A stretch of DNA of 64,000 nucleotides, taken from NCBI RefSeq assembly GCF_004339565.1, contig NZ_SMFZ01000002.1, forward strand, positions 2,294,001 to 2,358,000. Direction: 5' to 3'. Of this stretch, positions 8,109 through 16,958 are shown in pieces (positions within the stretch are counted from its first letter, which is position 1; every line of letters starts with the position of its first letter). Source of the DNA: Pseudonocardia endophytica (GTDB taxonomy: Bacteria > Actinomycetota > Actinomycetes > Mycobacteriales > Pseudonocardiaceae). Made by a program: the position numbers and the translations under genes. Below the pieces are notes generated by a model. It was not told the DNA's origin. It saw only the letters and a list, made by a program, of their open reading frames with translations, and did not search any database.

Positions 8109-8987
8109 GTGTCGGACAGAGACCAGCGACCGGCTGCCCGCATGCAGCCGCGGCTCGCCGAGATGATCGCCGCCGAGCTGCGCGAGGAGATCCTCAACGG
8201 CGTCCACACCAGGTCCGGCATGTTGCCGCGGCAGGAGGACCTGATCTCCCGGTTCGGGGTCAGCGCCCCGCCGCTGCGCGAGGCGCTGCGCATCCTGGAG
8301 GTCGAGGGCCTGATCACGGTGCGCCGGGGCAAGGTCGGCGGTGCCGTGGTCCACAAGCCGGACGGGGCGATGGTCTCGCAGGCCATCGGCATGGCGCTGC
8401 AGGCCGAGCAGGTCGCGCTGCGCGACCTCGCCGAGTCGCTGCGCGAATGGGAACCGGCCTGCGCCGCGGCCTGCGCGGGCGACACCGACCACCTCGACGA
8501 GCTCGCCCCGTTCGTCGAAGCGAACCTGGAGTTGACCGAGGCGGCCATCGGCGACGGCCCGATGTTCACCTACCGCTCCCGTCAGTTCCACGACCTGATC
8601 GTGGCGCGCACGCCGAACAGCACGACCCGCCTGATCGTGCGCAGCATGGTCGCGCTGTGGTCGGCCCAGGAGCAGACATGGGCCCGTGAGGCGAGCGAGT
8701 CCGGCCACTACCCGACGGCCGCCGAGCAGCGCACGGTGCTCGACGCCCACCGCCGGATCGGGGAGCGGATCATCGCGGGCGACGTCGCCGCCGCCGAGCG
8801 CGGAGCGCGGTCCCACCTGGTCGCGTCCCAGGAGCTCATCCTCGGAGCGTTCGGCGACCGGTCCGTCGACGCGTCGTCGGCCCGAGCGGTGCGCGGTCTG
8901 CGCGACGACATCGCGCGGCGGTCCGACGGCAACGACCTGATCGCCGATCTCGCGGCGTTCCGGGACCGCCGCGACCGGGCGGTCTGA
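8109..8987 (+). CDS. GntR/FadR family transcriptional regulator
   Basis: 292 residues from a GTG with AGGGGGA about ten bases before it. The N-terminal winged helix (LREEILNGV, PRQEDLISRFGVSAPPLREALRILEVEGLITVRRG) is typical of GntR. The all-helical C-terminal FCD-like ligand domain has the usual FHDLI and AHRRI metal or effector histidines, which puts it in the FadR branch that senses acids or acyl-CoA. It shares long identical stretches with the GntR gene at 11494. It is convergent with the hydratase at 8992; only four bases separate the stop codons. Confidence 0.92.
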   Translation: MSDRDQRPAARMQPRLAEMIAAELREEILNGVHTRSGMLPRQEDLISRFGVSAPPLREALRILEVEGLITVRRGKVGGAVVHKPDGAMVSQAIGMALQAEQVALRDLAESLREWEPACAAACAGDTDHLDELAPFVEANLELTEAAIGDGPMFTYRSRQFHDLIVARTPNSTTRLIVRSMVALWSAQEQTWAREASESGHYPTAAEQRTVLDAHRRIGERIIAGDVAAAERGARSHLVASQELILGAFGDRSVDASSARAVRGLRDDIARRSDGNDLIADLAAFRDRRDRAV

Positions 8988-8991
8988 CCCG

Positions 8992-9813
8992 TTACCGGAC
9001 CCACCACTCCGGCGGCCGGGCCGACGCCCGGTCGAGCCCGTCGGCGCCGACCGGGTTGCCGACCTGGGTGTACATCAGCGCCGTCGCGATGGCCTGGGAG
9101 CGGCCGCTGTCGCGGGACTGCCACAACGCCTTGACGGTGCCCTCGATCGCCGCGGCGGGGGAGCGCGCCATCGCGGCCGCGAGCTGGGCGGCCCGTGCGC
9201 GCAGGTCGTCGGCCGGCACGACCTCGGTGACCAGCCCGCAGGCCAGTGCGCGGTCGGCCGACATCCGCTCGGAGAGCCCCAGCAGTGCCATCCGCGCGAC
9301 GTCGGAGAAGGTCATCCGGTAGGACAGCGCGATCGGCTCCAGCGCGGCGACCATCCCGTACGACACGTGCGGGTCGAAGAACGTGGCCCCGGGCTCACAG
9401 ATCACGATGTCGCAGTCGGCGACCCAGTAGAACGCGCCACCGGCGCACATTCCGTGCACGGCGGCCACGACGGGCTTCCACACGGCGTTGCGCTTCGGGC
9501 TCAGCTGGTGGCCGGGGTCCTCGTGCTCGGCGAACGGCGCGGCCCGGTCCAGCCAGGGGCTGTCCGCGTCGGCCATCCGCTCGGTGACGTCGAGACCCGT
9601 GGAGAACGCGCGGTCACCGGCCGCCTGCAGGACTACGGAACGGACCGACGCGTCGTCGCGCACCGTGGCCCAGAGCCGGCCGAAGTCGGCGCGCATGGCC
9701 TCGTTGAACGCGTTGAGCACGTCCGGGCGGTTCAGGGTGACGGTCAGGACGCCGTCACCGGTGTGCTCGACGAGGATCGTGTCGTACGACGGGGAGGCGG
9801 CATCGGTGCTCAC
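8992..9813 (-). CDS. enoyl-CoA hydratase/isomerase family, atypical active site
   Basis: 273-residue crotonase-fold protein, but the two hydratase glutamates are replaced: Phe128 in AGGAFYW and His149 in FFDPHVSYG. It is therefore unlikely to be a normal enoyl-CoA hydratase. Crotonase-fold proteins that lack these residues include isomerases, decarboxylases and C-C hydrolases. It is divergent from the SDR at 9882, and the two share a 68-base promoter gap with a near-palindrome. Confidence 0.87.
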   Translation of the reverse strand: MSTDAASPSYDTILVEHTGDGVLTVTLNRPDVLNAFNEAMRADFGRLWATVRDDASVRSVVLQAAGDRAFSTGLDVTERMADADSPWLDRAAPFAEHEDPGHQLSPKRNAVWKPVVAAVHGMCAGGAFYWVADCDIVICEPGATFFDPHVSYGMVAALEPIALSYRMTFSDVARMALLGLSERMSADRALACGLVTEVVPADDLRARAAQLAAAMARSPAAAIEGTVKALWQSRDSGRSQAIATALMYTQVGNPVGADGLDRASARPPEWWVR

Positions 9814-9827
9814 CGCGGAGACACTAT

Positions 9828-9856
9828 CTTAGGCTAATTATCTTTACTAGCATAAG
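9828..9856. promoter_or_regulatory. AT-rich inverted repeat in divergent promoter (site F)
   Basis: CTTAGGCTA and TAGCATAAG form an 8-of-9 inverted repeat around ATTATCTTTAC in the 68-base gap between the divergent hydratase and SDR genes. The central ATCTTTACTAG resembles the core of sites at 18182 and 19061. One regulator bound here could control both directions. Confidence 0.5.
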
Positions 9857-9881
9857 AGCTCCCGATCGAGAGGTGGCGCCG

Positions 9882-10649
9882 ATGCCCAGCCCGACCGACC
9901 TGTTCTCCCTCGACGGCCGCAGGGTCCTGCTGACCGGTGCGACGGCGGGTCTCGGCCGCCGGTTCGCCGAGGTGCTCGCCGGTGCCGGGGCGCGCGTCGC
10001 GGTCGTCGGCAGGCGCAAGGAGATGCTCGACGAGCTCTGCGTCGATGTTCCCGGCTGCGTGCCGGTCCCGGCCGACCTGGCCGACCCCGCCGTGACCGCG
10101 GACGTCGTGGCCCGGGCGACGGCCGAGCTCGGCGGGATCGACGTGCTGGTCAACAACGCGGCCTACATCGCGGGCGGGGTCCGGGCCGAGGACGAGACGC
10201 CGGAACAGATCTCGACCACGCTCAACGTCAACCTGGTCTCGCCGATCCGGCTCACCCAGGAGCTGTTCGGCGCGTGGCGGGAGCGGGGGTCGGGTGTGGT
10301 GGTCAACGTGACCTCGATCGTCGCCAGGGCGGGGATCGCCCGGTTCCCGCAGGCCACCTACGCCGCGTCGAAGGGCGGGCTGGAGTCGATCAGTCGGGAG
10401 TGGGCCGCCCAGTGGTCGCGGCACGGCATCCGGATCAACTGCCTCGTCCCCGGCTTCTTCGAGAGCGAGATGACCAGCGAGGTCATCCACCACGAGAAGG
10501 TGCAGTCCTGGATCCTGAACAACACGCTGATCCAGCGCCACGGCCAGGTCGGCGACTTCGACGGCGCGCTGCTCTACCTCGCGAGCGACGCCAGCACGTA
10601 CGTGACCGGGCAGACGCTCGTCGTCGACGGCGGGTGGACCGCCCACTAG
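9882..10649 (+). CDS. SDR family oxidoreductase
   Basis: 255 residues. ATG chosen over an in-frame GTG nine bases upstream because GAGAGG then sits at correct spacing. It has the cofactor loop TGATAGLGRR, VNNAA, Ser in NVTSIV, the catalytic YAASKGG and a C-terminal TLVVDGGW. The first residues (DLFSLDGRRVLLTGA) resemble gluconate 5-dehydrogenase-type SDRs, but in this setting a 3-hydroxyacyl-CoA or hydroxy-acid substrate is as likely. Its stop is four bases from the convergent hydratase at 10654. Confidence 0.9.
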   Translation: MPSPTDLFSLDGRRVLLTGATAGLGRRFAEVLAGAGARVAVVGRRKEMLDELCVDVPGCVPVPADLADPAVTADVVARATAELGGIDVLVNNAAYIAGGVRAEDETPEQISTTLNVNLVSPIRLTQELFGAWRERGSGVVVNVTSIVARAGIARFPQATYAASKGGLESISREWAAQWSRHGIRINCLVPGFFESEMTSEVIHHEKVQSWILNNTLIQRHGQVGDFDGALLYLASDASTYVTGQTLVVDGGWTAH

Positions 10650-10653
10650 CGGG

Positions 10654-11427
10654 TCAGCGCCCGGTCCACCTCGGAGGCCGCTTCTCGGCGAACGCGGTGA
10701 GCCCCTCGCGGAAGTCCTCGGTGCCGGACACGATCTTCCCTGCCTCGCGCGACAGCTCCCAGCCGCGCGCGTCGTCGGCCGTCGTACCCTCGTGCATCAC
10801 CCAGCGGGACAGCTGGACCGCGCGCGGGGCGTTCTTCGTGATCCGCTCGGCGAGCGCGATCGCGCCGTCGAGCGCCTTGCCTTCCGCCGTCACCTCGTTC
10901 ACCAGGCCCAGCTCGGCGGCCCGCGCGGCGGGGTAGGCGTCCCCGGTCAGCGCCCACTCCATCGCGACCACGTACGGGATCCGGCGGCCGAGCCGGAACA
11001 GACCGCCGCCCGCGGCCACGAGGGAGCGCTGCACCTCCGGGATGCCGAACGTCGCGGTCCGCGAAGCGACGACGAGGTCGCACACCAGCGTGATCTCCGT
11101 CCCGCCCGCCAGCGCAGGCCCGTCGACGGCGGCGATCAGCGGTTTGGTGCGCTCGCGGCGGATCAGCCCGGCGAAGCCGCCCTTCTTCGTCCACAGTGTC
11201 TTCACCCCGCCGGCGGCGACCACCTTGAGGTCGGCGCCGGAGCAGAACACCGGCGGGGTGCCGGTCAGGATCGTGACCCACAGGTCGTCGCGGGCCTCGA
11301 CGTCGTCGAGCGCGGCCTCGATCTGCTCGGCCACCTCCTGGTTCACGGCGTTGCGGGCCTCCGGGCGGTCGATCGTGACGACGGCGATGTGCCGGTCGGG
11401 GTCGGGCTCGTAGCGGACGACGCTCAT
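10654..11427 (-). CDS. enoyl-CoA hydratase/isomerase
   Basis: 257-residue crotonase with both catalytic glutamates (Glu111 in AGGTEIT and Glu131 in FGIPEV) and the CoA-binding FCSGADLK segment. It closely resembles the hydratase at 7229, including the end (GLTAFAEKRPPRWTGR). It is divergent from its own GntR-type gene at 11494 across a 66-base AT-rich gap, the classic layout of a regulator and its target. Confidence 0.92.
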   Translation of the reverse strand: MSVVRYEPDPDRHIAVVTIDRPEARNAVNQEVAEQIEAALDDVEARDDLWVTILTGTPPVFCSGADLKVVAAGGVKTLWTKKGGFAGLIRRERTKPLIAAVDGPALAGGTEITLVCDLVVASRTATFGIPEVQRSLVAAGGGLFRLGRRIPYVVAMEWALTGDAYPAARAAELGLVNEVTAEGKALDGAIALAERITKNAPRAVQLSRWVMHEGTTADDARGWELSREAGKIVSGTEDFREGLTAFAEKRPPRWTGR

Positions 11428-11458
11428 GGTGCCTCCGTGGCTGACTGTCGGAAACGCT

Positions 11459-11486
11459 ATAAATTATCAAGGATTGCGATAGAATC
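11459..11486. promoter_or_regulatory. AT-rich promoter/operator region (site E)
   Basis: The gap between the divergent hydratase and GntR genes holds an AT island (TATAAATTATCAAGGATTGC and onward) carrying the half-site CAAGGATT seen in the perfect palindrome at 30349. Left-half symmetry is weak. It is a probable GntR operator and shared promoter. Confidence 0.4.
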
Positions 11487-11493
11487 TACGGTC

Positions 11494-12342
11494 ATGGCGG
11501 CAGAACCCGTGTTCCCCCGGCGGAGGCGTGTCCAGCCGCGCCTGGCCGAGCTGATCGCCGCCGAGCTGCGCGAGCAGATCCTGAACGGTGTGCATGACGG
11601 CGGCGAGCTGCCCAAGCAGGAGGACCTGGTCGCCCGCTTCGGGGTGAGCGCCCCGCCGCTGCGCGAGGCCCTGCGCATCCTGGAGGGCGAGGGCCTGATC
11701 ACGGTGCGCCGCGGCAAGGCCGGCGGCGCCGCGGTCCACATGCCCGACGGCGGGTCGATCGCGCACGCGATGGGGATGGCGTTGCAGGGCGGGCAGGTCC
11801 GCCTGGCGGATCTCGCCGCGTCCGTCGTGCTCGTCGAGCCGCTCTGCTCGTCGCTGTGCGCCTCCGACGAGGCGGTGCGGTCCGCGCTGCGACCGCTGAT
11901 CGAGTCGAACCTGGAGCGCACGGCGGAGGCCGTCGGCGACGGCCCGGCGTTCACCCGCAGGGCCCGCCGGTTCCACGACCTGGTCGTCGCGCACACTCCG
12001 GTCGCGTCGACACGGATCATGGTGCGCAGCATGGTCACGATCTGGTCCGCGCAGGAGGAGATCTGGGCCCACGAGGCGTCGGATCGGGGCCGGTATCCGA
12101 CGACGGCGTTGCAGCGCAAGGCGCTCGGCGCGCACCGGCGGATCGCGGACGGGATCCTCGACGGTGACGCGGGCGCCGCCGAACGGATCGCGCGCGAGCA
12201 CCTGGGCGCGACCCAGCGGGCCGTGCTGGCGCAGTTCGGCGACCGCATCGTCGACGCCTCCTCGGAGCGGGCGGTGCGCGGCCTGCGGGACCCGGCCGCG
12301 CGCCGCGTCAGCGGGGCAGACCCAGCACCCGCTGGGCGATGA
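11494..12342 (+). CDS. GntR/FadR family transcriptional regulator
   Basis: 282 residues, paralogous to the regulator at 8109 (both contain RFGVSAPPLREALRILE and GEGLITVRRG or a near match). N-terminal winged helix and C-terminal FadR-type domain with RFHDLV and AHRRI. The ATG is only 66 bases from the divergent hydratase it presumably represses. Its 3' end overlaps the convergent acyl-CoA dehydrogenase gene by 35 bases, so transcripts from the two sides must overlap. Confidence 0.92.
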   Translation: MAAEPVFPRRRRVQPRLAELIAAELREQILNGVHDGGELPKQEDLVARFGVSAPPLREALRILEGEGLITVRRGKAGGAAVHMPDGGSIAHAMGMALQGGQVRLADLAASVVLVEPLCSSLCASDEAVRSALRPLIESNLERTAEAVGDGPAFTRRARRFHDLVVAHTPVASTRIMVRSMVTIWSAQEEIWAHEASDRGRYPTTALQRKALGAHRRIADGILDGDAGAAERIAREHLGATQRAVLAQFGDRIVDASSERAVRGLRDPAARRVSGADPAPAGR

Positions 12343-13453
12343 TGCCCAGCTGGATCTGCTCGGAACCGCCGTAGATCGACGCTGCCCGCGCGTAGACGTA
12401 ACGCCGCAGCCAGGCCGAGCGGTCGTCCGGCTCCTCGCCGGGTCGGGCCGGCGTCAGCAGGACGTCAGCGCCGAGGAGGTCGACGGCCGCCCGATGCAGC
12501 GCCTGGTCCACATCGGTCATGAGCAGCTTGTCCACCGACATCTCCGGCCCCGGCACGGTGTCTGCGAGGTCGCGTTCGGTCAGCCTGCGCCGGACGTGCT
12601 GGGACAGGACCCGGTAGCGGACCTCGAGGTCGGCGACCGTGCGGCGGACGGCCGCGTCGCTGTGCAGGCGGTCGCCGAGCAGGGTCCGGAGCTCACCGAG
12701 CGCGGCGCCGAACTTGGACAGGTAGCCGACGTCGGCGGCCCCGCGTTCGTAGGCGACGGTCATCATGGCGATCGGCCAGCCGTCGCCCTCGGCGCCGATC
12801 CGGTTCTCCTCCGGCACCTCGACGTCGTCGAAGAACATCTCGCAGAACTCGGACTCGCCGGTGGCGGCCATGATCGGCCGCACCGACACCCCGTCGGCGG
12901 ACATCGGCACGACGAACGCGGAGACGCCCTTGTGCCGACCGCCCGGTTCCCCGGTGCGGGCGAGCAGGATGGCGAGATCCGCGTACTCGGCGTAGCTCGT
13001 CCAGACCTTCTGGCCGCTGATCCGGTATCCGGACCCGGTCGGTTCGGCCCGGGTGGACAGGTTGGCCAGATCCGACCCGGCGTCGGGCTCGCTGAAGCCC
13101 TGGCACCAGAAGTCGTCGCCGCTGAGCAGTCCGGGGAGGTACCGGCGGCGCTGCTCCTCGGTGCCCCACTGCAGGAACGCGCGGCCCATGTACCCGATGC
13201 GGGGCGCGTCGGGGGCGCCCAGCGCGCCGATCTCCTCGTTCAGGACGACGTCGTAGGTGTTGCTCAGTCCCCGGCCGCCGTACTCGGCGGGCCAGGACAG
13301 CCCGACCCAGCCGCCCGCATAGAGGACCCGGTGCCAGCGCTGCAGGAACTGTGCGTGCGGTTCGTCGGGCTCGGGGGTGATGACGTTGTCGCGCAGCCAC
13401 TTGCGCAGACCCGACCGGAACTGTGCGAGCTCGTCGCTGTCACTGAAGTCCAC
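12308..13453 (-). CDS. acyl-CoA dehydrogenase, larger subunit of a pair
   Basis: 381 residues from a GTG with AGGAGG at seven-base spacing; the upstream 21 codons of the open frame are Cys/Arg/Ser-rich and rejected. ACAD-fold flavoenzyme introducing an alpha-beta double bond into an acyl-CoA. The FAD/substrate motif FWCQGFSEPDAGSDLANL and the GYRISGQKVWTSYA segment are clear. The C-terminal IYGGSEQIQLGIIAQRVLGL replaces the usual YEGT Glu with Gly, so the catalytic base may be elsewhere or in the partner. It overlaps the next upstream gene, a shorter ACAD, by 14 bases. Such pairs form heterotetramers in steroid side-chain breakdown (ChsE type). Confidence 0.9.
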   Translation of the reverse strand: MDFSDSDELAQFRSGLRKWLRDNVITPEPDEPHAQFLQRWHRVLYAGGWVGLSWPAEYGGRGLSNTYDVVLNEEIGALGAPDAPRIGYMGRAFLQWGTEEQRRRYLPGLLSGDDFWCQGFSEPDAGSDLANLSTRAEPTGSGYRISGQKVWTSYAEYADLAILLARTGEPGGRHKGVSAFVVPMSADGVSVRPIMAATGESEFCEMFFDDVEVPEENRIGAEGDGWPIAMMTVAYERGAADVGYLSKFGAALGELRTLLGDRLHSDAAVRRTVADLEVRYRVLSQHVRRRLTERDLADTVPGPEMSVDKLLMTDVDQALHRAAVDLLGADVLLTPARPGEEPDDRSAWLRRYVYARAASIYGGSEQIQLGIIAQRVLGLPR

Positions 13454-14462
13454 GGTGCTCCTCCTGTGCGCTGCGCTCGACGAGGGACAGCAGCTCCTCA
13501 CCGGACAGGTCCGCACCGCCGAACACGGCCGCGTCGAGCAGCGTCCGGCGCAGGTGCCGGTGCGCGGTGAACTCCCAGGTCACGGCCACGCCGCCGTACA
13601 CCTGGACGGCGGTCTCGGCGACGGCGACGCCGGCACGCGCCGCGTAGGCCTTGGCCACCAGCGCCGCGGCCGTGGCCTCCTGGTCGGCGGTGTCGAGTGC
13701 CCACGCCCCGTACAGCACCGCACTGCGCAGCGCCTCCACCTGGGCGTACGCACCCGCACACAGATGCTGGACGGCCTGGAAGGACCCGATCGGCACGCCG
13801 AACTGGACGCGCTGCCCGGCGTAGTCGACCGCGCCGGCGAGCACGGAGCCCGCGGCGCCGAGCAGATCGGCCGCCACCATCAGGCGGGCGAAATCCTCGA
13901 ACCGCCCGCGCGCGTCGTCGTCGAGGACGGCGCCGGTCGGTCGCGGGGCGCCGTCCGGGTGCGCGATCGGGCGGGACAGATCCTGGGTGCCGGCCACCGG
14001 TCCGAGACCGGCCGCGACGACTCGGCCGTCGTCGACGCCCAGTGCGTGCCGGACCGGTGCCGCCGCGTCCCAGGCCACGCCGTCCGTGCCGCCCGCGAGG
14101 CCGGACAGGTCCGGGGACAGCAGCACGGTGGCGGGGCCGTCCGGCGCGGTGCCACCGGACAGGCGCCGCAGCTCGGCGGCGAGCAACGCACCGACCAGCG
14201 GCGCGCCGCAGACAGCGCCGGCCAGCTCCTCCACGACGACGGCGGTGAGCGTCGTGCTCGCGGCGGGCGACCCGTCGTCCTCGGGGTCGCGCAGCGCGGT
14301 GAAGCCGGAGTCGAACAGGGCCTGCCAGCAGGCGAGGTGGTCGTCGGCCGCCCCGGACCGGGTGTCCCGGCACCGGACGGCGATGTCGCGCACGGTCTCC
14401 CGGACCGCCGCCTCCTCGTCGGACTCGGGTGCGGTCGTCGGCAGCAGGGTCGCCGCACTCAT
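13440..14462 (-). CDS. acyl-CoA dehydrogenase, smaller subunit of a pair
   Basis: 340 residues. The N-terminal ACAD domain is short and divergent, but the C-terminal half is recognisable: AAGSVLAGAVDYAGQRVQFG, IGSFQAVQHLCAGAY and QVYGGVAVTWEFTAHRHLRR. It lacks the FSEPDAGSD flavin motif of its neighbour, so it probably works as the partner in a heteromeric dehydrogenase. Start and stop overlap both neighbours (ATGA with the ligase upstream, 14 bases with the dehydrogenase downstream), a sign of stoichiometric co-expression. Confidence 0.88.
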   Translation of the reverse strand: MSAATLLPTTAPESDEEAAVRETVRDIAVRCRDTRSGAADDHLACWQALFDSGFTALRDPEDDGSPAASTTLTAVVVEELAGAVCGAPLVGALLAAELRRLSGGTAPDGPATVLLSPDLSGLAGGTDGVAWDAAAPVRHALGVDDGRVVAAGLGPVAGTQDLSRPIAHPDGAPRPTGAVLDDDARGRFEDFARLMVAADLLGAAGSVLAGAVDYAGQRVQFGVPIGSFQAVQHLCAGAYAQVEALRSAVLYGAWALDTADQEATAAALVAKAYAARAGVAVAETAVQVYGGVAVTWEFTAHRHLRRTLLDAAVFGGADLSGEELLSLVERSAQEEHRGLQ

Positions 14463-15961
14463 CGGGTCACCGTCCTCGGGTCGTCCACGGCGAACGCGTC
14501 GCGCAGCTCGCGGCGCAGCAGCTTGCCGGTGTCGTTGTAGGGCAACGCGTCCCGCACGGCGACGACGGTCGGTGCGCGCGAGGAGCGCAGGCTGCGGCTC
14601 ACGAACGCCCGCAGGGCGTCGGCGTCGACCGCGCGGCCGTCCCGGGCGACCACGACGGCGGCGACGGTCTCGCCCCATTCCTCGTCGGGGACGCCGACGA
14701 CGGCGGCCTCGGCGACGTCGGGATGCTGCACCAGCACGTCCTCGATCTCGCCAGGGGAGAGGTTCTCGCCGCCGCGCACGATCACGTCGTCGGCGCGGCC
14801 GTCGACGAACAGGTAGCCGGCGTCGTCGAGCCATCCGCGGTCGTTGGTGCGGAACCAGCCGTCGGCGTCCTTCGCGTCCGAACCCTGGTACTCACCGGCG
14901 ATCTGGTCCCCGCGCACCACGATCTCGCCGATCCGCCCGCACTCGACCGGGCGGCCGTCCGTGCCGTGGATCTCGAGCTCGACGCCCGGCACGGCGCGGC
15001 CGACCGATCCGAGCCGCGCGGCGACAGCGGGATCGTCGCTGACGAACGCGTCGCGGTGGTCGTCCGGCCCGAGCAGCGCGATCGTGGAGCTGGTCTCGGT
15101 CAGACCGTACGCGTTGACGAACCCGACGTCCGGCAGCAGCGTCAGTGCCCGGCGCACGACCGGCAGCGGCATCCGCCCGCCGCCGTAGGACAGGTGGCGC
15201 AGCGCGGGCAGGGGCGTGCCGGTCTCCTCCAGCACGTCCAGGATCCGGCCGAGCATGGTCGGCACGATCATGGCGTGGGTGACGGCCTCGGTGCGCGCGA
15301 GCTCGACCCACCGGTGCGGGTCGAACTGCGGCAGGTAGACGAGCCGGCGGCCCGAGTACACGTTGGACAGCACCGAGGCGATGCCCGCGATGTGGTACGG
15401 CGGGACGCTGACCAGGGCGGCCTCGTCCTCACCCGCGTCGAGGAACTCGGTGGTCGACAGGATGTAGGAGGTCAGGTTGCGGTGGCGTAGCACGACCGAC
15501 TTCGGCGCGCCGCTGGTGCCGCTGGTGAACAGCGAGACGGCCACCGCGTCGGCGTCGTCGGCCGGAGCGCCCCCCGCCGGTGGCTCCGCGGCGAGCTCGG
15601 TTGCCGTGCGCAGCTCGAGACCCGCCACGCCGTCGATCCGCGGGGCCGTGCGCTCGTCGGCGACGACGACGGCGGGGCTGCAGCGCTCCATCGCCTGGAC
15701 GAGCCGGTCGTCGGCCAGCCGGTAGTTGACCGAGGTGAACGGGACGCCCGCCAGGGCCGCGCCGAACAGCAGGCCGGGGATGGCGTCGGTGTTCTGCGAG
15801 GCCAGTACGAGCCGCTGCGCTCCGCGGCGGGTGAGCGCGCCGGCGACTCCGGCGGCGGCGTCGCGGACGTCGGCGTAGGTCGCGCCCGTGTCGGCCGGTC
15901 CGACGGCGACCCGGTCGCCCGCGGTGTCGGCGGCCATGTCGAGCAGCAGGGTCAGGTTCAC
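14459..15961 (-). CDS. acyl-CoA synthetase (AMP-binding)
   Basis: 500-residue adenylate-forming enzyme. It has the phosphate loop LFTSGTSGAPKSVVL (near residue 145), YGLTETSS, the GYLFVDGRADDVIVRGG hinge and the C-terminal lysine motif YNDTGKLLRREL. GTG start with a weak ribosome site (GGGAG about 13 bases upstream). It lies between two acyl-CoA dehydrogenase pairs, so it likely supplies the acyl-CoA they oxidise. The substrate is not predictable. Confidence 0.9.
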   Translation of the reverse strand: MNLTLLLDMAADTAGDRVAVGPADTGATYADVRDAAAGVAGALTRRGAQRLVLASQNTDAIPGLLFGAALAGVPFTSVNYRLADDRLVQAMERCSPAVVVADERTAPRIDGVAGLELRTATELAAEPPAGGAPADDADAVAVSLFTSGTSGAPKSVVLRHRNLTSYILSTTEFLDAGEDEAALVSVPPYHIAGIASVLSNVYSGRRLVYLPQFDPHRWVELARTEAVTHAMIVPTMLGRILDVLEETGTPLPALRHLSYGGGRMPLPVVRRALTLLPDVGFVNAYGLTETSSTIALLGPDDHRDAFVSDDPAVAARLGSVGRAVPGVELEIHGTDGRPVECGRIGEIVVRGDQIAGEYQGSDAKDADGWFRTNDRGWLDDAGYLFVDGRADDVIVRGGENLSPGEIEDVLVQHPDVAEAAVVGVPDEEWGETVAAVVVARDGRAVDADALRAFVSRSLRSSRAPTVVAVRDALPYNDTGKLLRRELRDAFAVDDPRTVTR

Positions 15962-15995
15962 GGGTGACGCGCTCCCATGTGGACGGATGTGGTGG

Positions 15996-16958
15996 TCAGA
16001 CCAGCGTGCGGGACGCGGACCCGACCAGCCCGTCGCCGTACAGGCCGGTGAACGGCACGTCGGCCATCGTGTCCAGCAGGCGCTCCCTGGTCCGGGACAG
16101 GCCCCACGGCAGGCGGCGCAGCGGCTGGCTGAACCGGGACAGCCAGCTCAGGTCCACCTCGTCGCAGAAGCCCATGGCACCGTGCATCTGGTGAGCCGTG
16201 CGGAACACCGCCTCCGCGGTCTCCAGCGCCGACACCCGGCACGCGAGCGCGTCGACGGCGGAGCCGGGCTGCCCGGTCAACACCGCCCACAACGTGTACC
16301 GGGTCAGCTCCTCGAACGCCTGGAACGCGGTCGTGGTGTCGGCGAACCGGAACTGCAGCGCCTGGAACGACGCGATCGGCTGGTCGAACTGGTGCCGGTC
16401 GAGCATGTGCTGCCGGGTCGCCGCGAGCGCGGTCTCCAGCATGCCCAGCAGCGTCCAGCACGGGAGCACGAGCGCGAGCTGGGTCGAGTCGTCGGCCTCC
16501 CCGGTGCCGAGCTCGACGTCGCTGACCAGCGGGCCCAGCTTGGTGCCCAGCGGCCGACCGGCCGACAGGACGGGACGGCGCCATCCGGCGCCGTCGGACA
16601 CGGCCCACCGCAGCTCGGGCGTCAGCGCGGCGAGGTTGACCCGGGTGGCGGGCCCGGAGCCCACCGCAATGGCGTCGACACCGGCGTCCGGGTCGGCGGC
16701 CAGGCGTTCGGCCACCGGGTAGGGGAGCGCGACGCGACCGGCGGCACGGCAGGCCGCGGCCGCCGCCTCGCCGTCGTCGACGGACTCCCGAGGGCGCAGG
16801 TCCCACAGCCCCATCTGGTCGAGCGCGCCGGTCACCTCGGCCGGGACGGCCGTCGTGGCCTCCGCGGCGCGAGCGAGGTCGACCCCGCCCGCCCGCCGGA
16901 GCGCGGTGTCGACGACCCGCTCCATCTCGCGTGCGTCGTCGCTGAGCTGCGTGTGCAT
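15996..16958 (-). CDS. acyl-CoA dehydrogenase, smaller subunit of a second pair
   Basis: 320 residues, again ACAD-like mainly in the C-terminal half (FDQPIASFQALQFRFADTTT, AHQMHGAMGFCDEVDLSWL). The N-terminal half is divergent and lacks the FSEPxAGSD flavin signature. Its start overlaps the upstream dehydrogenase stop (TGATG). Pairing with the larger subunit at 16958 parallels the 12308/13440 pair, so the operon encodes two heteromeric dehydrogenases for two oxidation steps or two substrates. Confidence 0.87.
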   Translation of the reverse strand: MHTQLSDDAREMERVVDTALRRAGGVDLARAAEATTAVPAEVTGALDQMGLWDLRPRESVDDGEAAAAACRAAGRVALPYPVAERLAADPDAGVDAIAVGSGPATRVNLAALTPELRWAVSDGAGWRRPVLSAGRPLGTKLGPLVSDVELGTGEADDSTQLALVLPCWTLLGMLETALAATRQHMLDRHQFDQPIASFQALQFRFADTTTAFQAFEELTRYTLWAVLTGQPGSAVDALACRVSALETAEAVFRTAHQMHGAMGFCDEVDLSWLSRFSQPLRRLPWGLSRTRERLLDTMADVPFTGLYGDGLVGSASRTLV

